A DNA stretch of 64,000 nucleotides, from contig NZ_CAWNSW010000157.1 of the NCBI RefSeq assembly GCF_963877135.1, positions 1-64,000 of the forward strand, given 5' to 3'. The translations under genes were made by a program, and so were the position numbers. Source of the stretch: Stenomitos frigidus_A (lineage in GTDB: Bacteria; Cyanobacteriota; Cyanobacteriia; Leptolyngbyales; Leptolyngbyaceae). This document shows, one piece after another, positions 34,244-42,882 of the stretch (position 1 is the first letter of the stretch; every line of letters begins with the position of its first letter). The notes under the pieces were generated by a model, which saw only the letters and a program-made list of their open reading frames with translations, searched no databases and was not told the DNA's origin.

Positions 34244-34537
34244 ATGGGTAACGCTAAAGATACGTCCGCTCGCGTAGAGTCGGATTCTTACGATAGAGGC
34301 ATTATCCCCGCTGAAACTGCAGCCCGTAAAGAGAGAGAGGGCGCAGATTTTAAGACTCATCCTACCGAAGACAACTCTGATAGTGTGCAGACCGAAGGCG
34401 GCTACACCGTAGACAAAGAAGGTCTGTTGAATAACTACGCCGTAGAGCCCGAAATGTACTACGAAACACCCGGCGATGCCCGTCAGGACGATGAAGAAGC
34501 AGAGCCTAAGCCAGGTCAAGGTCCTGGTCTGGTCTAA
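34244..34537 (+). CDS. Small acidic hydrophilic hypothetical protein
   Basis: A 97-aa protein from ATG 34244, preceded by GAGGAAAA at a good distance; the 12 codons before it are unlikely to be used. It is very hydrophilic and acidic, with no aliphatic core (GIIPAETAARKEREGADFK, then DNSDSVQTEGGYTVDKEG and YYETPGDARQDDEEAEP), so probably disordered. The composition recalls small stress-related hydrophilins, but no family signature is visible. A hairpin follows the stop. Confidence 0.7.
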   Translation: MGNAKDTSARVESDSYDRGIIPAETAARKEREGADFKTHPTEDNSDSVQTEGGYTVDKEGLLNNYAVEPEMYYETPGDARQDDEEAEPKPGQGPGLV

Positions 34538-34552
34538 ATTTCATATTAGTTA

Positions 34553-34580
34553 GTAGGGGTGGTTCGGGAACCTCTCCTAC
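34553..34580. terminator. Hairpin downstream of the acidic protein gene
   Basis: GTAGGGGTGGTT (34553-34564) and AACCTCTCCTAC (34569-34580) pair over 12 bp with two mismatches around a CGGG tetraloop. No T-run follows, so this may be a pause or processing structure and not a strict intrinsic terminator. Confidence 0.5.
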
Positions 34581-34689
34581 ACGTCCAAACTCTAGATTGG
34601 CTTAAGGCTTAAGGGTTGAACCTTTTTAACAACGCAGCGTAAAGTGTGATTGAACCCCGATCGCCTGACTTCATCGCTTTACCTGCCTT

Positions 34690-35604
34690 GTGTCTCAAAT
34701 TTTTGTCCAGATTGCTAGCTACCGTGATGCTGAACTAGCCGCAACTGTGCGGGATGCCATCCAGAAGGCTGCCAAACCGCAGCAGTTGTCGTTTGGTATT
34801 GTTTGGCAGGGCAAGCCTGGCATTGACCCGATCCCTACAGAGTACTTGCACTACTGTCGCCTTTTGTTAGTGGATGCCGATCGCAGTCGTGGTGTGTGCT
34901 GGGCGCGATCGAAAACGCAATTGCTTTGGGAAGGAGAACCCTACACGCTGCAAATTGACAGCCACATGCGGTTTGTCCACGGTTGGGATGAGCTGTTGCT
35001 ACACATGCTAGCGCACTGCTCTAGCCCGAAAGCACTGCTCACTGCCTATCCACCTGCTTATACGCCACCCGATCAATTGCACCATGGCGACCCAACACGA
35101 CTGGCGGCATCCCATTTCACGGAGCAGGGCATTTTAAGCTTAGTCAGCGGCACAAGCTTAACCCATTACACCAAACCCCAATTAGGCATGTTTATGGCTG
35201 CCGGGTTTTGGTTCGCCCCCTCACAGCTTTTGAGAGAGATTCCCTACGATCCGCTGCTTTATTTTCAGGGCGAAGAGATCAACTTAGCGGTGAGAGCTTG
35301 GACTCATGGCTGGGATATTTACCATCCCAACCAGATTGCTTGCTATCACGAATACACGCGCCCTGGTAAACCGCGACATTGGGACGATCATCATCATTGG
35401 TGGCAACTCGACCAGGTTGCTCATCGGCGGCTGAATGTGCTCCTGGGAATCGGACTAGGCGAGATAAACCTCGATCGCTATGGATTGGGGACACAGCGTC
35501 GCCTCAGCAGCTATGAACAATTCAGCGGCGTTGATTTTAAGCGTCGTAAGTTAACGGCTAGTGCCAGGAATGGGTTGCCGCATAACGGAGCAATATCGTC
35601 TTAG
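34690..35604 (+). CDS. GlcNAc-type glycosyltransferase
   Basis: A 304-aa protein starting at GTG 34690 (MSQIFVQIASYRDAEL). The layout matches the GlcNAc glycosyltransferase family (PF11397) related to the Skp1 GlcNAc-transferases. The blocks are IASYRDAELAATVRDAI, the metal/nucleotide-binding LQIDSHMRFVHGWDELL, a central MFMAAGFWFAPSQLL and PYDPLLYFQGEEINLAVRAW. It should transfer a sugar from a UDP donor. It is the first of three surface-carbohydrate-type genes read toward the carboxysome operon. The acceptor is unknown. Confidence 0.85.
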   Translation: MSQIFVQIASYRDAELAATVRDAIQKAAKPQQLSFGIVWQGKPGIDPIPTEYLHYCRLLLVDADRSRGVCWARSKTQLLWEGEPYTLQIDSHMRFVHGWDELLLHMLAHCSSPKALLTAYPPAYTPPDQLHHGDPTRLAASHFTEQGILSLVSGTSLTHYTKPQLGMFMAAGFWFAPSQLLREIPYDPLLYFQGEEINLAVRAWTHGWDIYHPNQIACYHEYTRPGKPRHWDDHHHWWQLDQVAHRRLNVLLGIGLGEINLDRYGLGTQRRLSSYEQFSGVDFKRRKLTASARNGLPHNGAISS

Positions 35605-36161
35605 GCAATTTCTAGCGAACAAAAGACCCGTAGAGGCAGGTTTGTTCGTACGATTAACGTAACGGCTAATTGTCAAGACTCTGGCAAAACCTGCCCGTAC
35701 CCAATGGTAAATTTTTCTTGGAAATCTCCTTAGCAGTCATGTAGAGGGGGATTTTGCCATGAAGCAGCAGCAAAACTGCTTACGTATCGACCCAGTTCAC
35801 CCTTACGGCTGACTCTAGTTGTAGCAAAAACGTTTAATCGATGTGTGGGAGCTAGCTTGTCAAGACGCTAGCGACGTACGTTTTTATTTGTTCAAAGATA
35901 AGTTTGCTATAAAGATACGGTAAGCGTCGTCTTTGCACTTTCTAATTTGCGTAAAGATACTACGAGTGCAGTATCGGTAATCTTAATCGTTTAGTTTAAT
36001 GCTGAATCAAGGCACGACTCAGTTTTTGCAGAGACCTTGATCGGAAACTTGGGCGAATCTACTAATTCTGGTAACTCTACTAACGGCTGATTCAGTGCTA
36101 TGTTTGCGTTCAATTGCCCTGTCAAAGCAAAATCCAACATTTTTAGGGAGGTCATCGGCTT
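35605..36161. other. Intergenic region before the GT2 gene
   Basis: About 560 bases. GGCAGGTTT near 35636 faces AAACCTGCC near 35688, making a long-looped inverted repeat just past the glycosyltransferase stop. A 17-codon mini-ORF at 35759-35812 follows GAGGGGG. AT-rich sequence at 35880-36000 probably holds the promoter of the next gene. Confidence 0.45.
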
Positions 36162-37175
36162 ATGACTAAGCTACTTTTGATCGCGATTCCCACGTACAAT
36201 CGAGCCTCGCAATTACAGACTCAACTCGCCTGGATTGCAAAAGAAATTAAGGGTTTTGAAGCTGACTGTGAGGTGATTGTCTATGACAATTGCTCTACTG
36301 ATGGTACGCAGGCAGTCATTAGTGAGTGGCAGCCCGTGTTTGGCGGAACCACTTTAAAATCAGTCCGCAATCCAGAAAACATCGGTGGCATGAGAAATCT
36401 TGCCCTCAGCTTGAGTGAGTCCAAGAGTCGCTTTACTTGGACGCTCGGCGACGACGATCCCGTTGATGAGGGCACGCTTGCGTTTGTAATGCAAACGTTG
36501 AGAAAGTATCCTGATCTCGGTTTGCTGTATCTGAACTATTCGGCTTACTATACGCAGCTTGATCAGATGAACCATGATCGCTGGCTCCCAACTGATTTTG
36601 AGCAGCAGCCTGTGGATGGTAAATTGGCGTTTCAGCGCTGTATTGAAGGCCCATACACGGTTGGTGGCGTGATCTTTCTCTCTGCGACAATTTTTCGGAC
36701 TGAATTTACGCAAACAGCGTTACGTCAATGGCCGGACAGCGTTAAAAACTGGGGTGGCATGGCCTTTTGGACAGGCTACTGCGCCACTCAGGGAGATATC
36801 TTTGTTACAGAAGCCAAGCATCTTGTTTGTGTTGTGGGTGTGAGCAAGTGGGAGGGTGAGAAAAAAATTCACACCCGCATGCTGAGCAAGGATATTCCTG
36901 AAGTGTGCTTCAAGCTTCAAGAAATTGGGTATCCGCACCAGATGTCTCGACGAGTCATTCAAAGAAGCCTCGGCAGTTACTTTTATTGGGCTCGTGATGT
37001 CTTGTCTTACCTGCGCCCTTTCAAGGATTGGCCACTGGAGATGGCATCTGTGGGTGCCTTTCTGCTCTTTTCACTGGGCGCATCAGTCCTAGAGCCGAAC
37101 AAACTCAAAGAGTCGTCAGAGTCGCTAGAGCCGTCTGCAATGAGCTATGGAACAGCACAAGAGCGCGATCGATGA
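36162..37175 (+). CDS. Family 2 glycosyltransferase
   Basis: A 337-aa GT2 enzyme. The N-terminus LLLIAIPTYNRASQLQTQL opens the GT-A fold, CEVIVYDNCSTDGTQAVI carries the nucleotide-binding aspartate, and FTWTLGDDDPVDEG is the DxD metal site. The C-terminal 100 residues contain a hydrophobic segment (MASVGAFLLFSLGASVL) that may touch the membrane. It likely adds a sugar to a surface polysaccharide or glycolipid. Start ATG 36162 after AGGGAGG. It precedes the dioxygenase gene by 121 bases. Confidence 0.9.
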   Translation: MTKLLLIAIPTYNRASQLQTQLAWIAKEIKGFEADCEVIVYDNCSTDGTQAVISEWQPVFGGTTLKSVRNPENIGGMRNLALSLSESKSRFTWTLGDDDPVDEGTLAFVMQTLRKYPDLGLLYLNYSAYYTQLDQMNHDRWLPTDFEQQPVDGKLAFQRCIEGPYTVGGVIFLSATIFRTEFTQTALRQWPDSVKNWGGMAFWTGYCATQGDIFVTEAKHLVCVVGVSKWEGEKKIHTRMLSKDIPEVCFKLQEIGYPHQMSRRVIQRSLGSYFYWARDVLSYLRPFKDWPLEMASVGAFLLFSLGASVLEPNKLKESSESLEPSAMSYGTAQERDR

Positions 37176-37296
37176 TCTCACGGGTAAGCCTATTTGCGTC
37201 ACGGTATGTTCAAGTACGCTGACCGGTTCTGCACCATCCATCTTGCCTCACCTGTGTTCATGCCACTTCAATGTTCACTCCAATTAATGCCCTTCG

Positions 37297-38163
37297 ATGC
37301 TGAAAATCATTCTTCGCAAAATCCACCGCATCCTGTCTGACATCAAGTACAGCTTTGATTTGCGCCAACATGCCAAACACCTGCCTGCGCTTTCTCCACA
37401 GGATCGAGCGATCGTTGAGGCGTGTCGCAAAGAGGGTACATGTGTCACGTCTTTAGAAGCACTGGGGCTACCTTCAACAGAGATGCTTGAAGAAGCGAAA
37501 GAACTACTGGTGGATATGCAAGCAGTCTTAGCACGTCGTACGAACCTAAAAACCTGGGGGACGTGTGAAAACCCTGCCTACCCTCAGATTTTTACCGTGA
37601 CCGATCTGCCCGTCATTGCTGATTGGGCGCAGAATCAACGACTGCTCAATATCATTGAAAATTACATCGGGCTTCCGGTTGCCTTTCAAGGCGTACATTT
37701 GCGGCGAGATTTTGCGAACGAGCATCCTGTAACGACTGAGTTTTGGCACCGGGATCTAGAAGACCGCCGCGTGATTAAGCTGTTTGTTTACTTGTCGGAT
37801 GTGGCAACCGAAGCAGGTCCCTATGAGTACATTCCACGATCGAAAGTGACGCCTGCGATCGTCCGGCAGATTGAAACTAGCTTCAAGCAGCGAGTGGCTT
37901 CCAACCCCTATGATATGGGGTTGATTGATGACGAGATGGCAGCGATTGTCCCTCGCTCAGACTGGCACTCCTGCGAGGGACCTACGGGCACGGCAGTGTT
38001 TTCTGATTCAGTAGCAGTGTTTCATCATGGCAAGTCTCGCCAGCAGGGACGGTCAGCGCTTTTCTTTGTCTACACAGCCAAAAACCCTTTGAGACCACAA
38101 GACTGCACTCAATACAGCGATCGTACGTACGCTCGACCAGAACAACTTCAGCCCCAGACCTGA
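37297..38163 (+). CDS. PhyH-type 2-oxoglutarate/Fe(II) dioxygenase
   Basis: A 288-aa protein with the double-stranded beta-helix of phytanoyl-CoA dioxygenase-like enzymes. Iron ligands are His and Asp in TEFWHRDLEDRR and the distal His in VAVFHHGKSR. The arginine of GRSALFFVYTA should bind 2-oxoglutarate. The segment VYLSDVATEAGPYEYIPRS is typical for the family. It hydroxylates an unknown small molecule or sugar/lipid moiety; proximity to two glycosyltransferases suggests a surface-glycan or glycolipid substrate. It is convergent with ccmO, 47 bases away. Confidence 0.8.
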   Translation: MLKIILRKIHRILSDIKYSFDLRQHAKHLPALSPQDRAIVEACRKEGTCVTSLEALGLPSTEMLEEAKELLVDMQAVLARRTNLKTWGTCENPAYPQIFTVTDLPVIADWAQNQRLLNIIENYIGLPVAFQGVHLRRDFANEHPVTTEFWHRDLEDRRVIKLFVYLSDVATEAGPYEYIPRSKVTPAIVRQIETSFKQRVASNPYDMGLIDDEMAAIVPRSDWHSCEGPTGTAVFSDSVAVFHHGKSRQQGRSALFFVYTAKNPLRPQDCTQYSDRTYARPEQLQPQT

Positions 38164-38210
38164 TGCCTTGCCACAACACATGAGCGTTCATTGGTGACGC
38201 AGCACCTGTT

Positions 38211-39017
38211 TTACGGCTCTTCAGGTGGCTTTGCTTCAAGCGTCTTTACTTCAAGCGGTGGTGGCTCAGACTGGTGTAACTCGAGCTCGATCGGCACGGG
38301 TAGTGATTCCAAACTTGGCAGCACCATCAGCTCGGCTTCAGCAGTTTGTTTAGTTGTGATCGGTAACCGCAACGGTTTTGGTTGCTCGATCCAGCAGCTG
38401 GCGAGTGGCAGCGTTTGCTCCAAGTCATCCAACGGTCGTGGAATCACCATGACTGCATGCAGTTCACCAATGCGCTCTGCTTCATGCATCCCGGCTTCTA
38501 CTGCGACTGCGACATCTGCTACAGCCCCGCGAATAATCACGGTGCACAAACCTGCGCCGATCGTTTCATGAGCAGAGAGCTGCACATCGGCAGCTTTAAG
38601 CATGACATCGGCCGCACCGACCATGGCTGGGAAGCCGCGTGTTTCGAGTAGCCCGATCGCCTGATTACTGAGCCTGCTGGAACGCGAGCCTTGTGCGACT
38701 TCCGCCAACAGCTTGCCAATGGGCAGCACCGCCTCTAAATTTGGCAACGGGCGCGCAATGACCAGGCTAGAGACCACTTGACCAAACTGCTCCGCTGCTT
38801 CTACCCCTGCTGCCACAGCGAGACGAACGTTGGCAATACCGCCGCGAACGATCGCGGTGCACTGTCCATTGCCGATTTTTTCGTATCCCACTAACGCAAC
38901 CTCAGCCGACTTTAGCATCATGTCCGCCGTGCCGACGATCGCCGGAAAGCTTTGAGTAGACACCAGACCCAGGGCTGTATCGCTAAAATCGTTTGGGTCT
39001 TGTTGACCTCCCTCCAT
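38211..39017 (-). CDS. ccmO: Carboxysome shell protein CcmO (tandem BMC)
   Basis: A 268-aa protein with two bacterial-microcompartment domains. The first begins ALGLVSTQSFPAIVGTADMM and the second AIGLLETRGFPAMVGAADVM; both have the pore-region and AxPLPNLE-type ends (VIARPLPNLEAVLP, VIPRPLDDLEQTLP). A 55-residue Ser/Leu/Glu/Pro-rich tail follows. CcmO is a pseudohexamer-forming trimer required for closing the beta-carboxysome shell. It is the last gene of the leftward ccm operon, with GAGG before ATG 39017. In several cyanobacteria ccmO is encoded elsewhere; here it stays with the operon. Confidence 0.95.
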   Translation of the reverse strand: MEGGQQDPNDFSDTALGLVSTQSFPAIVGTADMMLKSAEVALVGYEKIGNGQCTAIVRGGIANVRLAVAAGVEAAEQFGQVVSSLVIARPLPNLEAVLPIGKLLAEVAQGSRSSRLSNQAIGLLETRGFPAMVGAADVMLKAADVQLSAHETIGAGLCTVIIRGAVADVAVAVEAGMHEAERIGELHAVMVIPRPLDDLEQTLPLASCWIEQPKPLRLPITTKQTAEAELMVLPSLESLPVPIELELHQSEPPPLEVKTLEAKPPEEP

Positions 39018-39200
39018 CTTGAACCTCGTTACCGCTTCTTAGATTGTAGACTTTGGCTCTCAGATTGCAGGCAGCAGGCAGCAGACGGAAAATATTTTTA
39101 GATCGCAGACTTTAGATTGTGGGCTTTAAGTCTCATTTAGACAGTCAGCTTCCTATCTACGTCAATCATCACGCTTCTCTCTCCTGAACGCTTCCTACTC

Positions 39201-39773
39201 TTACTCCTGACCTTTCAGAAACGTTTGTCGGTGTGGCAATAAGGTAGATAGTAGGCGGTTCAGGTTCTCCTGCCCATAAACGGGAGTACTAAAGCTGAGC
39301 TGAATTTCTGCTGCTGGTTGGCTTGAAGCAGGATCGACAGCCCCATTCAGCAGCTCTTTTTGCAGAGACTGCCCTTCAGGCGTAGGTTCAGGAACAGCCA
39401 CTGCAGCAGTTTCAGCCACTTGCTCCCCAGGCATGCCCAAGAGCGATAACGGCGGTATGATCGTGCCGCGATCGATCGAATGATTCCAAAGCGTTGAGGC
39501 TGCACCGATGCAAGCACTGGCCCCAATCTTACCCGCACCGATGAGCAGCACCCCTGCGCCAATGGTGACTTCTGCTTCCACCTCAAGCGTGCCCTGATGC
39601 GCATGGAGAATGGTACCCATGCCAAGGCAGACACCCGCGCCAATCACAATGTGGCTCTCTGGATCTGCCTGAAGTAAAACGCCAGACGCAATCACAGCAG
39701 TTGGATGAATCGTAACATCGCCACTGACACAGAAGTGTGAACTGTTAACAGGCTGTAGCGACGGCACATGCAT
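39201..39773 (-). CDS. ccmN: Carboxysome assembly protein CcmN
   Basis: A 190-aa protein from ATG 39773 (MHVPSLQPVNSSHF); the longer frame to 39908 covers a hairpin and is unlikely. The N-terminal two-thirds are a left-handed beta-helix of hexapeptide repeats (DVTIHPTAVIASGV, IGAGVCLGMGTILHAHQG). A flexible Glu/Pro/Ser linker leads to the C-terminal amphipathic encapsulation peptide VYGQENLNRLLSTLLPHRQ. CcmN binds CcmM through the helix domain and the shell protein CcmK2 through the peptide, joining core and shell. It lies between ccmM and ccmO. Confidence 0.95.
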   Translation of the reverse strand: MHVPSLQPVNSSHFCVSGDVTIHPTAVIASGVLLQADPESHIVIGAGVCLGMGTILHAHQGTLEVEAEVTIGAGVLLIGAGKIGASACIGAASTLWNHSIDRGTIIPPLSLLGMPGEQVAETAAVAVPEPTPEGQSLQKELLNGAVDPASSQPAAEIQLSFSTPVYGQENLNRLLSTLLPHRQTFLKGQE

Positions 39774-39820
39774 GAAGATGAGAACCTCGTTTGAAAACTG
39801 GAAGGCAGTGAATTGGTTGC

Positions 39821-39865
39821 TGTTAGTTGTTAGAACACATTGCTGTTTGAAACTAGCAACTAACA
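39821..39865. terminator. Intercistronic hairpin between ccmM and ccmN
   Basis: TGTTAGTTGTTAG (39821-39833) pairs with CTAGCAACTAACA (39853-39865), 13 bp with one G-T wobble. It lies 48 bases before the ccmN start. It could reduce read-through or stabilise the upstream mRNA, adjusting CcmN and CcmO dosage. It resembles the hairpin at 6114-6152. Confidence 0.5.
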
Positions 39866-39930
39866 ACGTTGGTTGTCTGCCTGCTTCAGCATGACTGAAA
39901 CGCCCCAAGACGTTTCAGCTTACAGTGCGA

Positions 39931-42303
39931 TCATTTGCTGGGTCGCTTAATCGTTGTTTCGAGCACTCGTTTCTTAGCGTGAGGGTCAGTCCCGACCAAT
40001 CGTACGTAGGCTCGGCTATTTTCAGCAACCGCAGCTTCCAGAGCGGCCAGCACCTCGGCTTCACGCTTTGCCTGGATGACACCGCCCGTTTGCCAGGAAC
40101 TGGTTTTAAACCGACGTTCATCAGCATACTCAGTGCTAATTTGATAGCCCTGTGCCAGTGCTCGCCGTACGTGTTCTACTGCTTCTTGGCTTAAGTTCGT
40201 TGCAGGTGTATAACTGCTTGAAGGCGCGTAACTGGAGCTACTGCCACCATTGGAAGGCCCAAAGCTGGAACTACTTGCAGCACTAGACTGAGGCACAGGA
40301 GCTACGCCCGGTCGCTGAATAATCAACTCCGCAACCCGCCGCTTGGCTTCCCGATCGACCCCAATCAGACGCACATATTCGCCACTATGCTCAGCAAGGC
40401 AATGTTCGAGTGCGGCAATCACATCCGCTTCGCGCTTGGCATCGATCGCGCCACAGCCTTGCCAGGAACTGGTTTGGAAGCGCCGTTTGTCTGCATGCTC
40501 TGAGCCAATTTGGTGCCCTTGAGCCAGCAATTGTCGTACTTGCGCGATCGCCTCTGCACTCAAACTGCCTGTCGTCGCAGCAGACCCTGGCTGACTGCCA
40601 AAACTGCCTGTTGGAGCGACTGTAGACGCTTGCCCCGAGGGCTGATGTACCGTACCGGGTCGCTGAATAATCAACTCCGCAATGCGTCGTTTCGCTTGTC
40701 GATCGATCCCAATCAGGCGCACATATTCGCCACTATGCTCAGCGAGACAGTGTTCGAGTGCGGCAATCACATCTGCTTCGCGCTTGGCATCGATCGCGCC
40801 ACAGCCTTGCCAGGAACTGGTTTGGAAACGGCGCTTGTCTGCATGCTCTGAGCCAATTTGGTGCCCCTGAGCCAATAACTGCCGTACTTGCGCGATCGCT
40901 TCTTGGCTCAGTCCCGTGGTAGCAGGCGTATGACCTGAACCGCTGCCCGTGTAGCCATACGTCGCAGCACTACCGCTAGACGTGGACTGTGTTGAAGCAG
41001 TGAAAGGAGTACCGGGTCGCTGAATAATTAGTTCACCCACACGTCGCTTGGCTTGAGGATCAATGCCAACTAGGCGCACATACTCGCCGCTATGCTCAGA
41101 AGCGCAGCGTTCGAGTGCTGCCAGGACATCGACATCACGCTTGGCGGTAATGGCGCCACAGCTTTGCCAGGAACTGGTTTGGAAGCGGCGCTTGTCTGCG
41201 TACTCTGAGCCAATTTGGTAACCCTGATTGAGCCATTGCTGCACCTGCGCGAGTGCGCCCTGATCCAGGTGATTGCCTTGGGCAGGGCTGGCGTTACCCG
41301 CACTAGAATGCGCTCGCTCAGCGCCACTTGTGTCAGTTGCAGGAGCTGCTTTTGTTTGGTCGCCAGTCCGCGTGTTGGGTCGCTGAATAATCGTTTCCAA
41401 CACTCGCCGCTTAGCGGCTGGATCAATACCAATTAAGCGTACATATTCCTTACTGTGCTCGTCTAGACAAGCACCCAAAGCTGCCAGAACCTCTGACTCC
41501 CGCGTTGCCTGAATCGGCTCACAGCTTGTCCATGATGCCGATTGAAACCGTCGTACATCTGCATGCTCAGTACCAATCCGATAATTCTGAGCGAGCAACT
41601 GTCTTACCTGCTGCACCACTTCTGTACTCAAGCGCGTGTTCGCTGAGTTAACTAATTCACTTGATTCGTAAGCCCGCGTCATTTCATCCCTCACAGAGGC
41701 TATACAGCTAACATTATCAGCGCAGTGATACCCCGATCGCAGCGCATCGTTAATACCCACTACATGTGTCGCAAACTTAACATCGCCTGCCTGCACATTC
41801 GGTAGGCGATCGGCTTGCTGCTGGTTCGTAATCACTGACCCGGAGGCAACATATTTTCCGGGCGGAATTTCAACATCTTGAATGAGAGCATGCATCATGA
41901 CAATACTGCCTTGCCCCACCCGCGCATTGAAAATGGTGGAGCGGAAGCCAATAAAACAATCGTCGCCCACATAAGCAGGACCGTGGATGAGCGCCATGTG
42001 GGTAATGGACGCATTGTCTCCAATCCAGACAGAGTAAGACTGATTGTCATCACCAATGACACGCCCGCGCTCTAGGCCATGAACCACCACACCATCTTGT
42101 ACATTTGTTCCCTTGCCGATATGAAAGGGGCTACCCTCATCGGCACGGATGGATGTTCCAGGTGCAATCAGCACCTTGGCACCAATGCGAACATCCCCAA
42201 TGATGTTTGAGAACGAATGCACATAGGCAGTTTCGTCAATTTTTGGGATGGTCAGGCTTTTCGACCAGGGGGTCGGGGGAGCCGCAGAGCTACGAGCTAC
42301 CAT
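39931..42303 (-). CDS. ccmM: Carboxysome scaffold CcmM with five RbcS-like modules
   Basis: A 790-aa scaffold that packs Rubisco into the beta-carboxysome. Residues 15-200 are a gamma-carbonic anhydrase. Candidate zinc histidines are 75, 102 and 107, and Cys194/Cys200 match the pair whose disulfide activates the Thermosynechococcus enzyme. Five small-subunit-like modules follow at about 225-310, 346-431, 465-550, 581-666 and 704-788. Modules 1-4 keep a cysteine pair 18 residues apart (261/279, 382/400, 501/519, 617/635). Module 5 has neither. Start ATG 42303 has AGGAG nine bases upstream; the frame to 42381 lacks this. An in-frame ATG at 41682 (Met208) after GAGGG would give the short M35-type form. 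Confidence 0.96.
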   Translation of the reverse strand: MVARSSAAPPTPWSKSLTIPKIDETAYVHSFSNIIGDVRIGAKVLIAPGTSIRADEGSPFHIGKGTNVQDGVVVHGLERGRVIGDDNQSYSVWIGDNASITHMALIHGPAYVGDDCFIGFRSTIFNARVGQGSIVMMHALIQDVEIPPGKYVASGSVITNQQQADRLPNVQAGDVKFATHVVGINDALRSGYHCADNVSCIASVRDEMTRAYESSELVNSANTRLSTEVVQQVRQLLAQNYRIGTEHADVRRFQSASWTSCEPIQATRESEVLAALGACLDEHSKEYVRLIGIDPAAKRRVLETIIQRPNTRTGDQTKAAPATDTSGAERAHSSAGNASPAQGNHLDQGALAQVQQWLNQGYQIGSEYADKRRFQTSSWQSCGAITAKRDVDVLAALERCASEHSGEYVRLVGIDPQAKRRVGELIIQRPGTPFTASTQSTSSGSAATYGYTGSGSGHTPATTGLSQEAIAQVRQLLAQGHQIGSEHADKRRFQTSSWQGCGAIDAKREADVIAALEHCLAEHSGEYVRLIGIDRQAKRRIAELIIQRPGTVHQPSGQASTVAPTGSFGSQPGSAATTGSLSAEAIAQVRQLLAQGHQIGSEHADKRRFQTSSWQGCGAIDAKREADVIAALEHCLAEHSGEYVRLIGVDREAKRRVAELIIQRPGVAPVPQSSAASSSSFGPSNGGSSSSYAPSSSYTPATNLSQEAVEHVRRALAQGYQISTEYADERRFKTSSWQTGGVIQAKREAEVLAALEAAVAENSRAYVRLVGTDPHAKKRVLETTIKRPSK
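41680..41691 (-). promoter_or_regulatory. Probable internal ribosome-binding site and start for short CcmM
   Basis: On the minus strand GAGGG is followed five bases later by ATG at 41682-41680, in frame with ccmM as codon 208. This is just after the carbonic-anhydrase domain and before the first RbcS-like module. In Synechococcus PCC 7942 the 35-kDa form of CcmM starts at the equivalent place from an internal site. Confidence 0.6.
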
Positions 42304-42573
42304 AAAAGAATTCTCCTGTGAAAAACTTAGCGAAAGCTCGGTTACGGATGGAGTCGCGGGGAGAGTGTGGAGTGCATTCAAACCAAAAACGCTGGACCAC
42401 GGACCACAACAATTTTCAATCTAAGCAAACGGGTACCAACTTCTGAAGGTGAACAAAGAGTCACCTCAGCGATTGGAGTTTGCTCATTCGAAAACTGCTT
42501 TAAGTAGGCTTTAACTTGTTACCGACCCACTTAAAGGGTTGCAGTCTACAGCCCAGAGTCTGACGTTTTAGAA

Positions 42574-42876
42574 CTAACGGTAGTCATCTCTCTTGTTGTA
42601 AAGGCGACGATCGTCGACATTGACCGTGTCGATGATCCCCACTACCACAGCATCGATCGGGCGATGTTCGCTACCCGCCACCTGGCGAGCAGCACTACCG
42701 CAGCTAACCAACACCCATTCATCCAGCCCAGCACCCACCTGATCGGCGGCCACTTCATAGCGTGGAAGTGGCAAACCCTCCTCATCCATAAACTGCAAGA
42801 GGAGGAACTTGACACCGCTCAAACTTGGCTCTTTTTGAGTGCTGACAACCGTGCCACGAACCTTTGCAATCTGCAT
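42574..42876 (-). CDS. ccmL: Carboxysome vertex protein CcmL
   Basis: A 100-aa EutN/CcmL-family protein forming the pentamers at carboxysome vertices. Blocks MQIAKVRGTVVSTQKEPSL, KFLLLQFMDEEG, ADQVGAGLDEWVLVSCGSAA and IDAVVVGIIDTVNVD span the whole family profile and the length is typical. It sits six bases after ccmK1, implying translational coupling, and 270 bases before the ccmM start. Start ATG 42876. Confidence 0.97.
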   Translation of the reverse strand: MQIAKVRGTVVSTQKEPSLSGVKFLLLQFMDEEGLPLPRYEVAADQVGAGLDEWVLVSCGSAARQVAGSEHRPIDAVVVGIIDTVNVDDRRLYNKRDDYR

Positions 42877-42882
42877 GCTGCT

